A stretch of DNA of 64,000 bases from Gracilaria gracilis (Eukaryota > Rhodophyta > Florideophyceae > Gracilariales > Gracilariaceae), in contig JARGSG010000030.1 in the NCBI GenBank assembly GCA_030374805.1, positions 434,001 to 498,000 on the forward strand. The letters run 5' to 3'. The position numbers and the translations under genes were made by a program. Shown here one piece after another: positions 1 through 11,205 of the stretch; position 1 is the stretch's first letter, and each line of letters starts with the position of its first letter. Below the pieces are notes generated by a model. It was not told where the DNA came from. It saw only the letters and a program-made list of their open reading frames with translations, and searched no databases.

Positions 1-129
1 CCCAGGGAAAAAGCTCGGCGTGTACCGTACGGACTTATCAAAAGTTTTCCTTATAGCGCTGTTGGGCGCCGGTCAACTTTGTCCGAGCGGTCTGCAGCGT
101 GGCCTGTGGGAGCTTGAGCGTGTAGCGTT

Positions 130-3100
130 TTAACCGAGCGGCCGTGGGCTTGTAGGCGTCGTTGGGTCCAGTGAAGTACTGGGCTCATCGAGCAGAACTC
201 TTGGTGGTTTTCGCGTTAGCGCAACGTCGAACGGTGCGGTACCGAGAGATCGATGGATCTGTAGGTTGTAACCGTACGTAAGAGGTTGCACATACGCGTG
301 CCAAGTGTTCTGATGATCTGCTACGTAGTGGCTTAACCTCTCCACGAGTGTTTTGTTAAACCGTTTGGCCTGACCATTTGTTTACGGATAGTACGCGGTC
401 GTTAGTACGTGTTTGGTTCCCAAAGCGGTACATACAGTCTCAAAGAACTTAGAGACAAATTGAGTTCCGTTATCGGTTAGCAAGTAGTTTGGTATTCCCT
501 ACGGATAAACGCAGTTCTCCAGGAAAGCCTTCGCCACTACAGGAGCTGTAGTTGACCGCAGAGGTAAAGAGCGAGCTATCTTGCTAAACCGATCGATAAG
601 AAGTAGTATGTACTGGTAACCGTTTACGGACTTCGTGAATGGGCCGACGATGTCCATCGCCACGAATTCCAGCGGACCGGCGGCGGGGAACAGCTTCAGC
701 AGCTTCTGCGACTTGAAGTGTGTTCCCTTCGTCGCCGGGCAGGTGCGACAGTCCCGTACGGTCTGGAATACATCATTGGCCATATGTGGCCAGTAGAAAT
801 CTCGACGGAGACTTTCATGCATCCGAGTGGAGCCCGGATGGCCAACCAGACGGGGGTAGTGTGCCAAGTAGAGAACGCGTGCCTGCAGTGATGCAGGTAC
901 GACCTTCTGGGTGGCGCCGTCCAGTGGGGCTTTGCGCACGATAAGTCCGTTTCGGTCAATGTTGAACAAAGTGACACCGTTGCCGATGTTTTTCCGTACG
1001 TACTCACAAGAAGGGTCATCTGCTTGAGCTTGTACCAGCTTTTCGACCGTGACCGGAACGATATTGGTTTCCTCCGAGGTGACAGCAAGCATCTCGGGGA
1101 TACCAGCAGATTTCCGTTCGGGCGTTGGCCAGTCGACGCAGACGTCGCTGTACTCATCCCCATTAACGGTAATGTTGGTGATAAAGTAGCCATCGTCCGT
1201 ACGGTCATTCACTAGCAAGCAGGGGACCTCTTCGTCCAATGGGGCATCGTCTTTGCCATCCGTCCGGATCCGAGAAAGGGCATCCGCTTGGTGCTTGATA
1301 CCCGGACGGTGGACGACATCGAAGTCATACTCCATTAGACGCAACCGCCACCTGGCCAATCGTCCTGACGCGTCCGCAAGGTTCGGTATCCACCTCAAAG
1401 AGTGGTGGTCAGTTCGGACAGTGAACCTCTGACCTTCCAGGTACGGACGGAGGTGCAGTATAGCCCAGACGACCGTAAGGCATTCCCGTTCGGTATTCGA
1501 GTATTGCCGTTCGGCCTTGGATAGAGAGCGGCTCCAGTAACCGATCGGTAATAAGCCTCCGTCCGATTGCTTCTGTAGCAGGGTATATCCTACCTGTCGG
1601 TCGCATGCGTCTGTATCCAGAACGTACGGGTACCCTTGACGGGGAATGGCCAAAATTGGCGCGCGTATCAGTGTCTGACTTAATTCGTCAAAGGCTTCGT
1701 ATTCCGTATCGGTCAATGTCTCAAACTTCGTGGGTTGCCCCTTCTCCAACTTGCGGTTCAATGGAGTTGAAATTCGGGCGAAGTTTGCGACAAACCGACG
1801 GAAAACGTTACAGAGCCCCAAGAACGATCAGAGCTCCGTCTGGGTCGTAGGCGGTTCAGCCTGCTTGATAGCGTTCTGTGTCTTGAGAGACACTTGAAGC
1901 TTTCCCGGTCGGATTACGTGACCTAGATAGTCCACGGTACAACTGAAAAAGTAGCACTTCTCCAGTCGGAGAGTAACACCAGCCGAACGGAGCATATGCA
2001 GTATGGTCCGCACATGGTCATAATGCTCTGCAACCGTCCGGGAATAGATGATTACGTCATCAAGATACACCAGTGCGTACTGCCACTTCACCCCTGCAAG
2101 GATGATATCGATAGCACGCTGGAAAGTAGCCGGTGCGTTCTTGTGTCCGAACGGCATTCTCCGATAGCGGTACAGTCCCATGTGCGACGTGAACGTCATT
2201 TTGTCGCGGTCGGTTTCATCCATTTCGGTGTGCCAATAACCACTGTTGGCGTCCAAAGTGGAGAAGATTTGTGCATCTCTAAGAGAGTCGATGCACTCGT
2301 CCATTCGGGGTAGTGAGTATGTGTCCCGTACGGTCGTAGCGTTCAACCGGCGGTAGTAAACGCAGAAGCGAAGGCTTCCGTCTTTCTTGAGCGCAAATAC
2401 GACCGGGCTGGCCCATTCTGCCGATGACGGTTCTATGACACCAGCAGCGAGCTGCTTTGTCACCTCCTTACGTTCGAGTTCTCTCCGAGCGGGTCCCGCA
2501 CGGTACGGCATCTGGAATATGGGCTTTGAGCCTGGTTCTAGATGGATGCGGTGCTTCGCTGCCGCAATCGTTCTGAGATGGCCGTCCCACATGTCCGCAA
2601 ACGGTCGAAGTAGCTCAATGACTTTGTCCCGTTCGGTAACATACTCAAGACTGATCTGTACCTTGCTTGTCCAGTCGTTTTCATCTTTCCGTACGGTTTC
2701 TTGCTCCTGTTCGGTATCCTTGTATTCCCGTTCGGAATTATTACCCGAAATCGGAATCTGTTCCCCTCCTTAGACTCGTCGCTCCGCGACGATGGTTGCG
2801 GAGTTATGAGCGCTAGAGGAGATGGAAGGGCAAGTCCAATAACGGTGTTCTTGTGTAGTCGAACCGAGCTGTCAGAAAAGTTCGCCACGCGAACGAGAAA
2901 GGGTACGTCCGGTCGGAGCTCCATAACTCCACCCGCGAGGAATCTGAGTTCAAGCGTTGATCCCGTTCGGTGATGAGACTGTAGAAAGACCAAGCCGGAC
3001 GTTTTGGTGGTTACCAAGAGGTTAGTTTCCGACATTGGGGTTAGAACAACCGGACGGGCAACGTGTATCTTATTAGATGGAGTTTCCCGTTCGGGTTCTG

Positions 3101-3570
3101 GTTCCGGGCGCGGAAGGTGCATTTGGTCCGTAGGCGGAAGACTGTATAGTCACCGGTTTGGAGTGTCGTAGAAGTATTGTCCGTTTCGGTGGTAGCATTG
3201 CCAAGACGTACTTGTCAATAAAAGAAGTACCGGGTAGTACGCTGGTGGAGAGGTTAGAACCCACCAGGAACTGTACTCGTACATTGCGGTCACCGATTCG
3301 GACCATAAGGGGGAGAACTCCCACAACGTCCATTCGGTTCTTCAACGCGTCCATAATTCGGCGTCTTACATCCGGTCGGAGTTTCGAGCGCCAATTTGGA
3401 AGGAGATGGCGTTCGTGAACCAGACAGGGTCCCGCTCCGGTATCAAGAACTCCCGTTAACGGATACATCAGTGCCTTGTTGAGGCCAACCGACAAGTGCT
3501 CCTTGTAGTTCGCGCTTGAAAAGAGGACCGTTTCCGTTTCAATGTCCGTATCGGTCAGGTCACATGTCAA
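130..3570 (-). pseudogene. pol region of element A (fossil): protease, RT, RNase H, integrase
   Basis: Domains appear in Ty3/gypsy order on the minus strand. The protease has LDTGAGPCLV. The reverse transcriptase has YRRLNATTVRDTYSLPRMDE and the YLDD catalytic box. RNase H has YVLDTDACDRQVGYTLL and the TERECLTVVWAI segment. Integrase has the HPGSTRMHESLRRDFYWPH zinc-binding segment followed by CRTC and the start of the catalytic core (FVAMDIVGPF). The integrase C-terminal part reaches towards the window edge. The pol region is broken; it is described here only as a fossil. Confidence 0.9.
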
Positions 3571-3653
3571 GACAGGGTACTCCCCTCGGATGGAGTCCTT
3601 TCGGTCTGTCGCTGATGGGGCGAGGCTAGGCCTCTGTGGAGGAGGCGATGCCT

Positions 3654-5854
3654 CTACGCTTCCTCCTGGTCGTTTTCCTGGTGGGGAGCAGGCTCCTCGA
3701 CCAGCATGATGGCCTGTGTCGGTCTTGGTGAGTACGTCTGGCGAGGCTGTTCGCCCTTGCGATATCCTACATTGTCCTTCGGGGTATCAGTTTTCCGTCC
3801 GGTCTGGTAGGCACTGTAATAGCCTTCCTCGCGGCGTTGCTGATAATTAGCCTCCCGTATGGCCAGCAGCTTCTCCTTTAGGTCCGGGGGGAGCAACTGA
3901 CAGCAGTTGAGCTCCCGTGAAAGGCAAATCCGACACGGTTTTACTGGTGCCTGCCCCTGGGGTTGCTGTACCCTGGAGCTGGCAGGACTGGGATAAGATT
4001 GAACGGACAGAGCAGGCGTTGAAGCCGAGGGCGTAGTGGGAGGCGAGGGCATGGAAGACGTGCAGGATACCGCGAGGACATGTTTTTTGTCTTCATCCGA
4101 TACGGAATAGATCGATTCCGACGGGGTATCGATACTGTGAACCTTCCGGGCGGTACGAAAAGACTCTTTCCGAGCGGTTGGTTTTGAGTATCGACCCGAA
4201 CGGACTGTCGACGTGAGGCACGATGGGTGTCTCCGTACGATTCCGCGTAACGGGCAAGTGCATCGTATCCGATACTGGGATGCGAGGTGAGGTGATTCCT
4301 CACCTTTGACCGTATGGCGGCAAGGAGACCTTCGACGAAGATCCCCTTCAAATTCCGATCGGTAAAGACATTTCCGCAACGGAGGGCTGTCGTCCAGAGC
4401 TTTTGGGCGAATTCCGTTTCGGACATGCCTGACGCTTGGCGGTAGAGGGTGACCTCTGCGGCCGCGTCGGCAATGATCTCATCCGTTGTGTACGTGATCA
4501 ACAGAAAGTTGACGAACTCTTCGTACGTGTGGAGAGACGCATCCCGAGTACGGTCGACAGCGCTAGACTCAACTTCGAGCCGAGACTGAACCAGAGCGTG
4601 CGCCGGACCGGTCAGGTAAAACTGGAAACACCAGAGGGCTGCCCCCTCAGTGAGTCCGTCATGGTTGCAAGCGGTTTTAAACCGCTGTAAGAAATTGAGC
4701 ACCGATTTCGGATCCGTCCCGGAAAAGGAATGGCCCTTCATCTGGACATTCAATTTCTTTTGGTAGCGCGCAATCTTGCGCGCCACCCGCGAATTGTACG
4801 TCTGGCTCCTCCTGAGCAACCTGTACGTACGGTAGTCCACCACTTTGGCAAACTTCTCGTTCAAGGGCCTGATGCGTTTCAGCATCGACCTGTCCGAACG
4901 GGAACGATACCGATCGGACTTCCCCATCTGTCGAAGGCTGCGGGAGTGTCGGTCGACTTCCGAATCCGTGCGGTCGTCATCCGAAGATGACTGCGAAGAG
5001 TCCGAGTCCGTTCTGGCTGATCGTCGCCTTCTCTGGCGGCGACGATCTTTCCGTTTACGGGGTGCGTCATCCGAATCGGAACTTCCGCTCGGTCTACCGC
5101 CTCTGCAGCGGCGATTCCCCCTCTCGTCGGAGGAATCTCTTGAGCTTCCGTTCGGATCGTCCTCTGGGTTGACTGGCGGGAGGTACACTCCGGTCGGACC
5201 CTTCGTCGGGCCCTTTTTCAGTTCCGGTCGGTGTTGCCTCTCGCCGCTAGCGGGTGCATTGTCCGTACGGTCAATCAAAGATTTGGGTGGGTGGGTCGGT
5301 AACTGAGCTACCAGTGCGGCCAGTGTACTGGTCAGAGCTGACGTAGCAGGTTCCGAACGGTCTGTCTTCAGGATATTCCTGACCATGTCGTGTACGATTG
5401 GTGGAATATCCTGGTGCAGAAGCGCCGGGATTCGGACCTTGAGGTACGTCTCCACTGCCATGGGGATGTGGACCTCAATTTCCGTTCGGAGACTCTGCAG
5501 GGCATAGGGAGCGATCCCTGCCCAAAGTTCCCGTGCGGTAGTCCGTTCGAAAAGGAGTGGCGGCGCGGGGCCAGCTTCGCCCCGTGGCGTCTTCTCTGTT
5601 CCGGGAAAGGGAGCGAGCGCAATTGCCTCGTCCTCGTTCCGTTTGGACTTAGACCTATTACGTGCGGAACTGTCTCGGATAATTCGTTCGGGCTCCTCTG
5701 AAGGCGTGACGTAGGCCGTCGCGTTACTTCGGGTGCTCCGGCGGCCAACCGAAGCGGCATCCGAAGCGGCGCGAATGGCGACCGGTATGGACTTTGCGCA
5801 GTCTTTTTCGACCAAAGACCATTCACCCATTTCTCCGTGCGGACGATGACTCAT
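3654..5854 (-). pseudogene. gag region of element A (fossil)
   Basis: The first likely in-frame methionine (MSHRPHGEMGEW) is at 5854, just inside the primer-binding site. The product has an acidic and arginine/serine-rich first half and then a retrotransposon gag core. The core aligns by eye with gag of element C: VVDYRTYRLLRRS against AVDYRSYRLRNRS, FLQRFKTAC against FLQKFKIAC, and LRCGNVFT against ATRCGNVFT. A cysteine cluster near the end (PCRICLSRELNCC) sits where C has its zinc knuckle. The region is part of a broken element. Confidence 0.8.
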
Positions 5855-5916
5855 ACTGTACGTATCGGTTCCACGATTGGTTCTGCTGCTCCGTACGGTC
5901 TCGAATTCCACTTCTA

Positions 5917-5929
5917 AGTCGGGAGACCA
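5917..5929 (-). other. primer-binding site of element A
   Basis: Minus-strand TGGTCTCCCGAC lies one base inside the LTR end. The same core occurs just after the 5' LTR of element C at 33984-33996. It would pair with the 3' end of a tRNA ending GUCGGGAGACCA. Which tRNA this is was not determined. Confidence 0.65.
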
Positions 5930-5930
5930 A

Positions 5931-6473
5931 TGTGGTATAATGCACAAAAATGAGAGAGTCCGAAGCGGTATTGAGACCGGAGCAGCGGCAGCGTATAGTC
6001 TCGTGACTGTAATGAATCCAAACGGAGAGAAGGGGCGGAAGCACCCGGCGGTCGAGGGGAGAGTGGACGATTGGTATCACCAGGCACGTAGAGAAACGTG
6101 CGGAAGGGTACGAACGGTCTGAGAAACCCAATACAGAGGTAGCTGTGCGGTCTATCGTTAGTGGAAACTAGCGAAGAAGACGTTCGGCAGAAGATGCTTG
6201 TCGTTTACGATTGGGGGCCTCAGGAGATCTGAACTACAACTAAATATCGGGTCTGGGCCCCATTACTAACTACTGTACGATCGGTCTCATTTGCATTGTC
6301 ACCACCAAGTCCGTACACGTGGCCAACTTGTACGCTGTGCCAATCCGTCCGGCACTTGGTCACCAAATCGTACACGTGGCGGTGCCACGGCACCAACCCA
6401 CCGTGCACTACCCCTTCGTACGTGAACGGCTGATCAGACACATTCTGTACCAACCCGGGCCCACTATACTACA
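5931..6473 (-). repeat. 5' LTR of element A
   Basis: On the minus strand this 543-bp block begins TGTAGTATAG and ends TTATACCACA, so it has the TG...CA ends of LTRs. The first bases match the start of the LTR of element C (TGTAGTACAATG) and both then carry a GGGTTGGT segment. It is followed directly by a primer-binding site identical in core to that of element C. The partner LTR lies outside the window, so the ends rest on the comparison with C. Confidence 0.75.
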
Positions 6474-6905
6474 TGTAACTACGTAGAAAATGACTCTAAT
6501 CAGGATGCTAGCGTTGAAAATGATGCAGTCGCACCAGAAGAGTGGGGAGAGGACAAATTCATTCTATCTGACATGTTTGATATCGCAGACCGTGAGGTTT
6601 GGGTTTTGGACGCTTTTGAGAAATACATGGGACGAAGCTTCCTGCTTCCAATGTTACAGCAGCTTAAAGTCGTGAAAGATGGAGAGGATCATGGTGCAAA
6701 ACTGGTTAAGTTTTGGATAGGTAAATCGGTTATATACCCAGATTTGTGCAAAGTTGCTTTGCGTCTGTATGCAACGCCAGTTTCTTCTTCAACTAGTGAG
6801 AGAAACTTCAGTACTGTGAACAGAATTGTCACAGCTGATAGATCTAAGCTGGAGAGCGATTTATTGGAAGACATGTTGTATCTTCGTTCGATTGTCCGAC
6901 AGTAA
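6474..6905 (+). pseudogene. hAT transposase, C-terminal dimerisation part
   Basis: An open frame runs from the edge of element A to a stop at 6905. It ends with the hAT dimerisation domain: VALRLYATPVSSSTSERNFS, then NRIVTADRSKL and DMLYLRSI. In hAT transposases this region follows the catalytic RNase-H-like fold and mediates dimer formation. Only the last 140 or so residues are present here. The frame is open right up to the LTR border at 6473/6474, so the simplest reading is that element A inserted into this gene and separated it from its N-terminal part, which would lie beyond the window start. It differs from the two hAT elements at 53-60 kb. Confidence 0.75.
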
Positions 6906-7969
6906 AGCAGTTTGACTCTTTGGGACAGTGGTCTCGTTTCTTTGTTTGCATGAAAATATAATAGATGCATCTCGATGCTCGGCCTCCTTCGAGCCGCCGC
7001 AACCGGTGGATGTGCTCTTGGACTCAAAGTTGAGTCAACGCTAATGCCCAATGAGTGTGACACTGACCCATGGCAATTCAGCGAGCACTCTCTGACGGAC
7101 TACATTCTTCAACGAGCATCGTTCAAGTTGCAGCAATAAGAAGTTTTCACTGAGTGTCTTAGCTTAAAAGCCAGATCAACAGTCGCCATGATCATCCCGG
7201 GTGTACACCCAGCCGCACCACCCATATTATCCATTTCCCAACAGTTGCACTCTTTGACACGGGTGCTCTGGGAGATTTGTTGTCTCTCGAGCACAAGTAG
7301 AAAGTCCCTCAAACAACATTAACTTTACATTTGTCGATGCCATCGCAACAAAAAGGTCTATACGATGTTAAGCAGTCGTTGCCTCGTTACACAGCTTAAT
7401 TCAATTGGAAACAAACTGACTATGTGTAGCTAATTCTAAGACTCAGAGACATAACTTGCGTACACACTTTCGAACAGCATCTTATACGTAAGCCTATGCT
7501 GCACAACAGCACGGAATTCAGAGCGATCCATCTTATCCGATGGCGAAGTAGCCAGATCTCTCTTCATATCTGCCGACGCCGCGCTTCGTGCGAAGTGCTT
7601 GCCCTTCGTTACGCGACGGCATCATGCCCGCAGCATGTCACGCCCTTTCGAACGACTCTTCTTTCGCTTGTTGCGCGCTGCTCATGGGCTTCGGGCCGTG
7701 CACGCGGCACGTCGCGGCGCCGACGACGCCGGCGGCGCTGCGGTCGCGCGCGCGGCAGTCGTGGCAGTTCTTCTACTGGGACGTGTCGTCGGCGCTGACG
7801 AAGACCTCGTGTCTGGCGTTGTTCTTCGTGGTGAAGTCGCCGCGCCGCGTAACCAGCTTCAGACTTTGTGAAGCAGCAAACGCCTCCGAAGCACCATCAT
7901 CACAGTATCTAGTGATCAGGGCGTGTTGGTCGGAGAGTTGGTACCCTTCTCGTTTCAGGGCGGTGCAAT
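6906..7969. other. no convincing gene; short GC-rich patch at 7660-7850
   Basis: I see no gene in most of this stretch. From about 7686 a GC-rich plus-strand frame (MGFGPCTRHVAAPTTPAALR, then SWQFFYWDVSSALTKTSC and ALFFVVKSPRR) looks more protein-like than its surroundings and may be a displaced host exon. No family was recognised. Confidence 0.3.
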
Positions 7970-8960
7970 TAACAATGCAGTTTGAGGTAAGCAACTGCTC
8001 CAGAAAGCGCCGTAACACAAAACGTTTTCGTGCTAGAAGAGTACTCCCAGTGTCTTGGTACCATGGTCTGTTCAAATGATCCCAAACGTCTCTTGATCGT
8101 ACCATCACCGTGAGCAAGGAGTATCTGGTTGCGAGAGCACACAACCCTATCATCTTCAGAATGATCAACTCCCTTCCCAAACGTCCGAAACGCTCCTGAT
8201 CGAGGTGAACGGAATGTGGCTTCGTCGGAAGTGAGAGATCGATTTTCCTTGCCATCCTCCCAGAGAGTAACCTTCTGATTGTCATAAACCATCATGTGCT
8301 CCGAACACAAGCTTCTTTCTACCTGGCGTTAGTTCAGCGACGGGCAGAGAGTGCTTCACTGCAAAGGGCTCCAAGATTGGCCTGCGAGCTGCAATATCAA
8401 TAATCTCAACATATCCGTCCTCATGCGCCGCCACAACTTTGGTACCAGATTTGGACACCGTAATACCTCTCACAGTAGCATACGCTTCACTGCTCGCATC
8501 GCGAGATATGTCAGATATGCGATTCGGACCCGTACCAGAACTCCATATGCAACATAACTCTTCATGAACAAAAACCAATCCTACACCTGTTATCCAGGCA
8601 GAACCCCACTGTGGCATCCTTCCCACTCTGGTCTTCGTCTTCAAGTTCCAAACATAAACAATCCCATTCGTTGTTCCAATGACCAAAAGAGCACCATCCC
8701 CACTAAAAGCTAGAGCTGAAGCTTGTCGTGCCCTTTCATCTTATCTAACATCAATCCATTGCCATCCACTTTCCATACTTGAACGGTGCAATCTTCACGG
8801 TCAGGCAACCGCCATCAAGTTGTAACGAAAGGCTCAGTGCGTGTGTCGCAACGTACTTAACATACACCTCAATTGATTTGTTCGTCAATACCATGCTACT
8901 CAGTCTGGCATGCAATTGAAACCACATCTCACCTTCACAGATGGCATGAATGTAATGGTA
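7970..8960 (-). pseudogene. WD40-repeat protein pseudogene
   Basis: Minus-strand reading shows WD40-type blades. The clearest are DCTVQVWKVDGNG, then SGDGALLVIGTTNGIVYVWN, then SKSGTKVVAAHEDGYVEIID. Each has the pattern of a GH-proximal strand, a small turn and a WN/WK or equivalent end. A further segment (about 8310-7970) continues the propeller-like pattern (MVYDNQKVTLWEDG, DRVVCSRNQILLAHGDGTIK) and ends at a stop at 7969. The blades lie in different frames with stops between them, so this is a decayed host gene rather than an intact one, unless short introns join them. WD40 proteins are scaffolds; no specific function can be assigned. Confidence 0.6.
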
Positions 8961-9410
8961 ACTCAAACGCAAAGCTTTCTTGATAAGTTTGAGCTCGACC
9001 GCTTTGATGCTTTCCGTCATGCTCAGACTTTTATCTCGTTCGGAGCGGTCGATTGCAAAATCTATGTGTCTTCGAGATACAGCATGAAATCATCTTCTCT
9101 CACTCGTTTTAATCCACTGCGGCCAGGTAACTAGCGTAAGCATCTGTTGCCCTAGTCCAGCGTTTCTAAGATCACGCGCAATGTTCTGCCTGAAGTAGCA
9201 GTAGCAAGCATCGTCGCGATTGAAACACCACCACTCCCAGCATCCGTGTACATCGCCGTTAGGCAGACCCTATTTCTCAACATAACCGTCATGTCCGGAT
9301 TGTCACAAACCGTGCGCAAACTCTTTCGAAATCCTTACCGAAAAACACACTCCACATAAAAGTTTATTAGTTTTCTATTTATTTGATTTTTACCAATTGA
9401 TGTCATAATG

Positions 9411-9545
9411 CTTTTTTTGTAAAAAGAATTTTATTTGCACTCTCGTGCATGGGTGCTTGAACTCGCGACTTTTGGCGGGGGCCCCTGCCCCGCGCCCGGT
9501 CTCCTCTGGCCCGCCCGGCCCCACTAAGTGAGCCACTCCAGATAG
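9411..9545 (-). mobile_element. tRNA-derived SINE candidate
   Basis: On the minus strand the segment begins near AGTGGCTCACTTAGTGG, like the A box of a tRNA gene. About 60 bases later comes GCGAGTTCAAGCACCC, like a B box. It ends with an A-rich tail (AAATAAAATTC, then TTTTTACAAAAAAAG). Box order, spacing and tail are those of a tRNA-derived SINE transcribed by RNA polymerase III. No target duplication was identified, and no second copy was found in the window. Confidence 0.45.
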
Positions 9546-9773
9546 ACGAGAGTCATCGACGTGCACCCTTGATTTGATGGTTCTATTTATTACTATCCGG
9601 CAGAATCCGAAACACGGATAGCACGTGTACTTGATTTGGAGGATACCGGATTTGTAATATGTAACTGTTTGAGAATATAGCCAACGGATATTCCAAAAAT
9701 ATTCGGTTTTGATTTTTAAAGGTAACTACTGTTTTGGATTTGTTCGATATCTAACGGCTATGCACTATTAGCA

Positions 9774-10797
9774 GTGATGGATAACTCTTATACACGTCAA
9801 ATGCTAGGTCGGCAGGTACTGAGCGTGACAGACAACAATATGCGCATACTCGGTACAGTGCGACTAAACAATCTTGACGCCACTAACCGCACAGCTGTAA
9901 AGGAAGCCATTGAACCCATAAAACACAGGCGGCGTGGCGCCTGGATTTTTTGCCAGGCGTTCGACAAAAGACCGGGGGACGATGGTCTGACACAGATCGC
10001 GAGGAATGCAGGATATGTTGTTTTCAAGGATAGGAACACCGTCGTTTTCTACACAAACGATCTAGCTTGTACACCTGTGGACCGCATTATGAAGCCCGGT
10101 CCTTAATCCGTGGATTGTGTTCATGGGCTAGCTCCGTTCGAATGGCAGATGGGCGATGAGTCTCTGCACCGTACTACATTACAGGTTCCCGCTGTTATCG
10201 TGGCATACAATTCGTTTATGAATGGGGGGACAGCTTTGATCAGCTGCGATCAACCAATCCAATTATGCGCAAAGAGCTTCGTGTCCCCATGAGTGTGTTC
10301 ACATTTTTGGTAGGCGCCAGCATCCTGAATGGATACGTTCTACTACAGGCAGCTCAAGGAGCCCAAAGCATATGCACCGTGCACGAATTCAAAAGATGGA
10401 TATCCAAACAACTCGCAAGGCCTTTACTCGAATTCCGATACTCACGCAACGCATTGCGTGAAGTTTTATCTACTTCCAGCAAAACAGAAGTTGTAGAAAA
10501 GCCGAAACACCTTCTCTTCGAAACGGTTGGTAAAGAGCAAGCACAACGCTATCTGTGTAAAATAATGGTGACCGATAGGGAAGAACGAAAGTCAATAAAC
10601 GCATGCTCAGTATGGTGCTATGCGTTCACATCAACTTCTTTTCAATGTTTCACAATCTCAATGACCTGCGACAAAACAGGTGGAAGCGTACGAGGAAATA
10701 CAATTGGCACTGTCTGAGAGCAAGAGTCGTCGCCATAGAAACAGAAAGATCAAGTCTGTTGGTACTCCCAGCAGTGCCCGATTACCATACAAAGTGA
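9774..10797 (+). pseudogene. piggyBac-like transposase, broken
   Basis: The first segment (9774-10106) starts MMDNSYTRQML and has ILGTVRLNN, then RRRGAWIF and YVVFKDRNTVVFYTND. This is the middle of a piggyBac-type (DDE_Tnp_1_7) transposase, where the DN.YT and GTVR motifs surround the second catalytic aspartate. The next segments carry VPAVIVAYNSFMNGG, matching the P..I..YN..M.G.D..DQ block, and VFTFLVGASILNGYVLLQ, matching the helical segment after it. These blocks lie in different frames, so the gene is broken. The N-terminal part was not recognised upstream. PiggyBac proteins cut and paste at TTAA; the element's ends were not found. Confidence 0.65.
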
Positions 10798-11205
10798 AGT
10801 AGTGACCTCACGTTTTTTGTACCCCATGTACTTGTCTGATGAATAAGGCCATTCGGATCTAATAGCTGCTACAACACAGTGTGGTATTTGCACACTGCGG
10901 CACTTCTCCAAGCGCCCATGTCTCTGAAAGGTAAAGCTGCGATATGCGTGTTTTCGCATAAGCGCTTTCCCTTCTTGACCAGGCCGAGATGTAAATGAAA
11001 CAATATTTGTCTGCTCTACGACCACCACTCCATGCTGATCCCAGAAACATGGAGTTCCACCACATTTGGAACACATTTTGTGTTCATTGCCTAAGTCAGG
11101 TTCACGTTGCCAGCTCTGTACCGCAATTACTTTGCTCCTGTTTGCCCACATGCGGGCCGTTGATGTGGTTTGTTCTTCACAAGGAACAAGAGTGGTGTAG
11201 TGCAA
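10750..11205 (-). CDS. small cysteine-containing ORF facing the piggyBac-like transposase
   Basis: A 151-residue minus-strand frame that converges on, and slightly overlaps, the end of the piggyBac-like region. Its centre reads CSKCGGTPCFW, then RKHAYRSFTFQRHGRL, then VQIPHCVVAAIRSEWP and KYMGYKKRE. The CxxC...PC...RK.AYR...G.L......P.CV...IR..FP layout recalls small ORFs I remember from transposon-rich algal and oomycete genomes; this is memory and not verified. It could be an accessory protein of the piggyBac-like element or an unrelated insertion. Function unknown. Confidence 0.4.
   Translation of the reverse strand: MHYTTLVPCEEQTTSTARMWANRSKVIAVQSWQREPDLGNEHKMCSKCGGTPCFWDQHGVVVVEQTNIVSFTSRPGQEGKALMRKHAYRSFTFQRHGRLEKCRSVQIPHCVVAAIRSEWPYSSDKYMGYKKREVTTSLCMVIGHCWEYQQT

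Larger units (their letters stand above)
1..6473 (-). mobile_element. Ty3/gypsy LTR retrotransposon A (fossil, cut by window start)
   Basis: A minus-strand Ty3/gypsy element whose 3' end lies beyond the window start. Read on the minus strand the order is 5' LTR (6473-5931), primer-binding site, gag (about 5854-3654), protease (about 3570-3070), reverse transcriptase (about 2590-1830), RNase H and integrase (about 1820-130). This order is that of Ty3/gypsy elements. Gag and pol resemble those of element C in this window, so the two are sister families. The copy is broken, with about half a dozen breaks. It abuts a hAT transposase reading frame at 6474, so it probably inserted into that transposon. 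The second LTR is not in view, so age cannot be judged from LTR divergence. The sequence carries about 40 copies of an 8-base palindrome (see findings). Confidence 0.9.
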
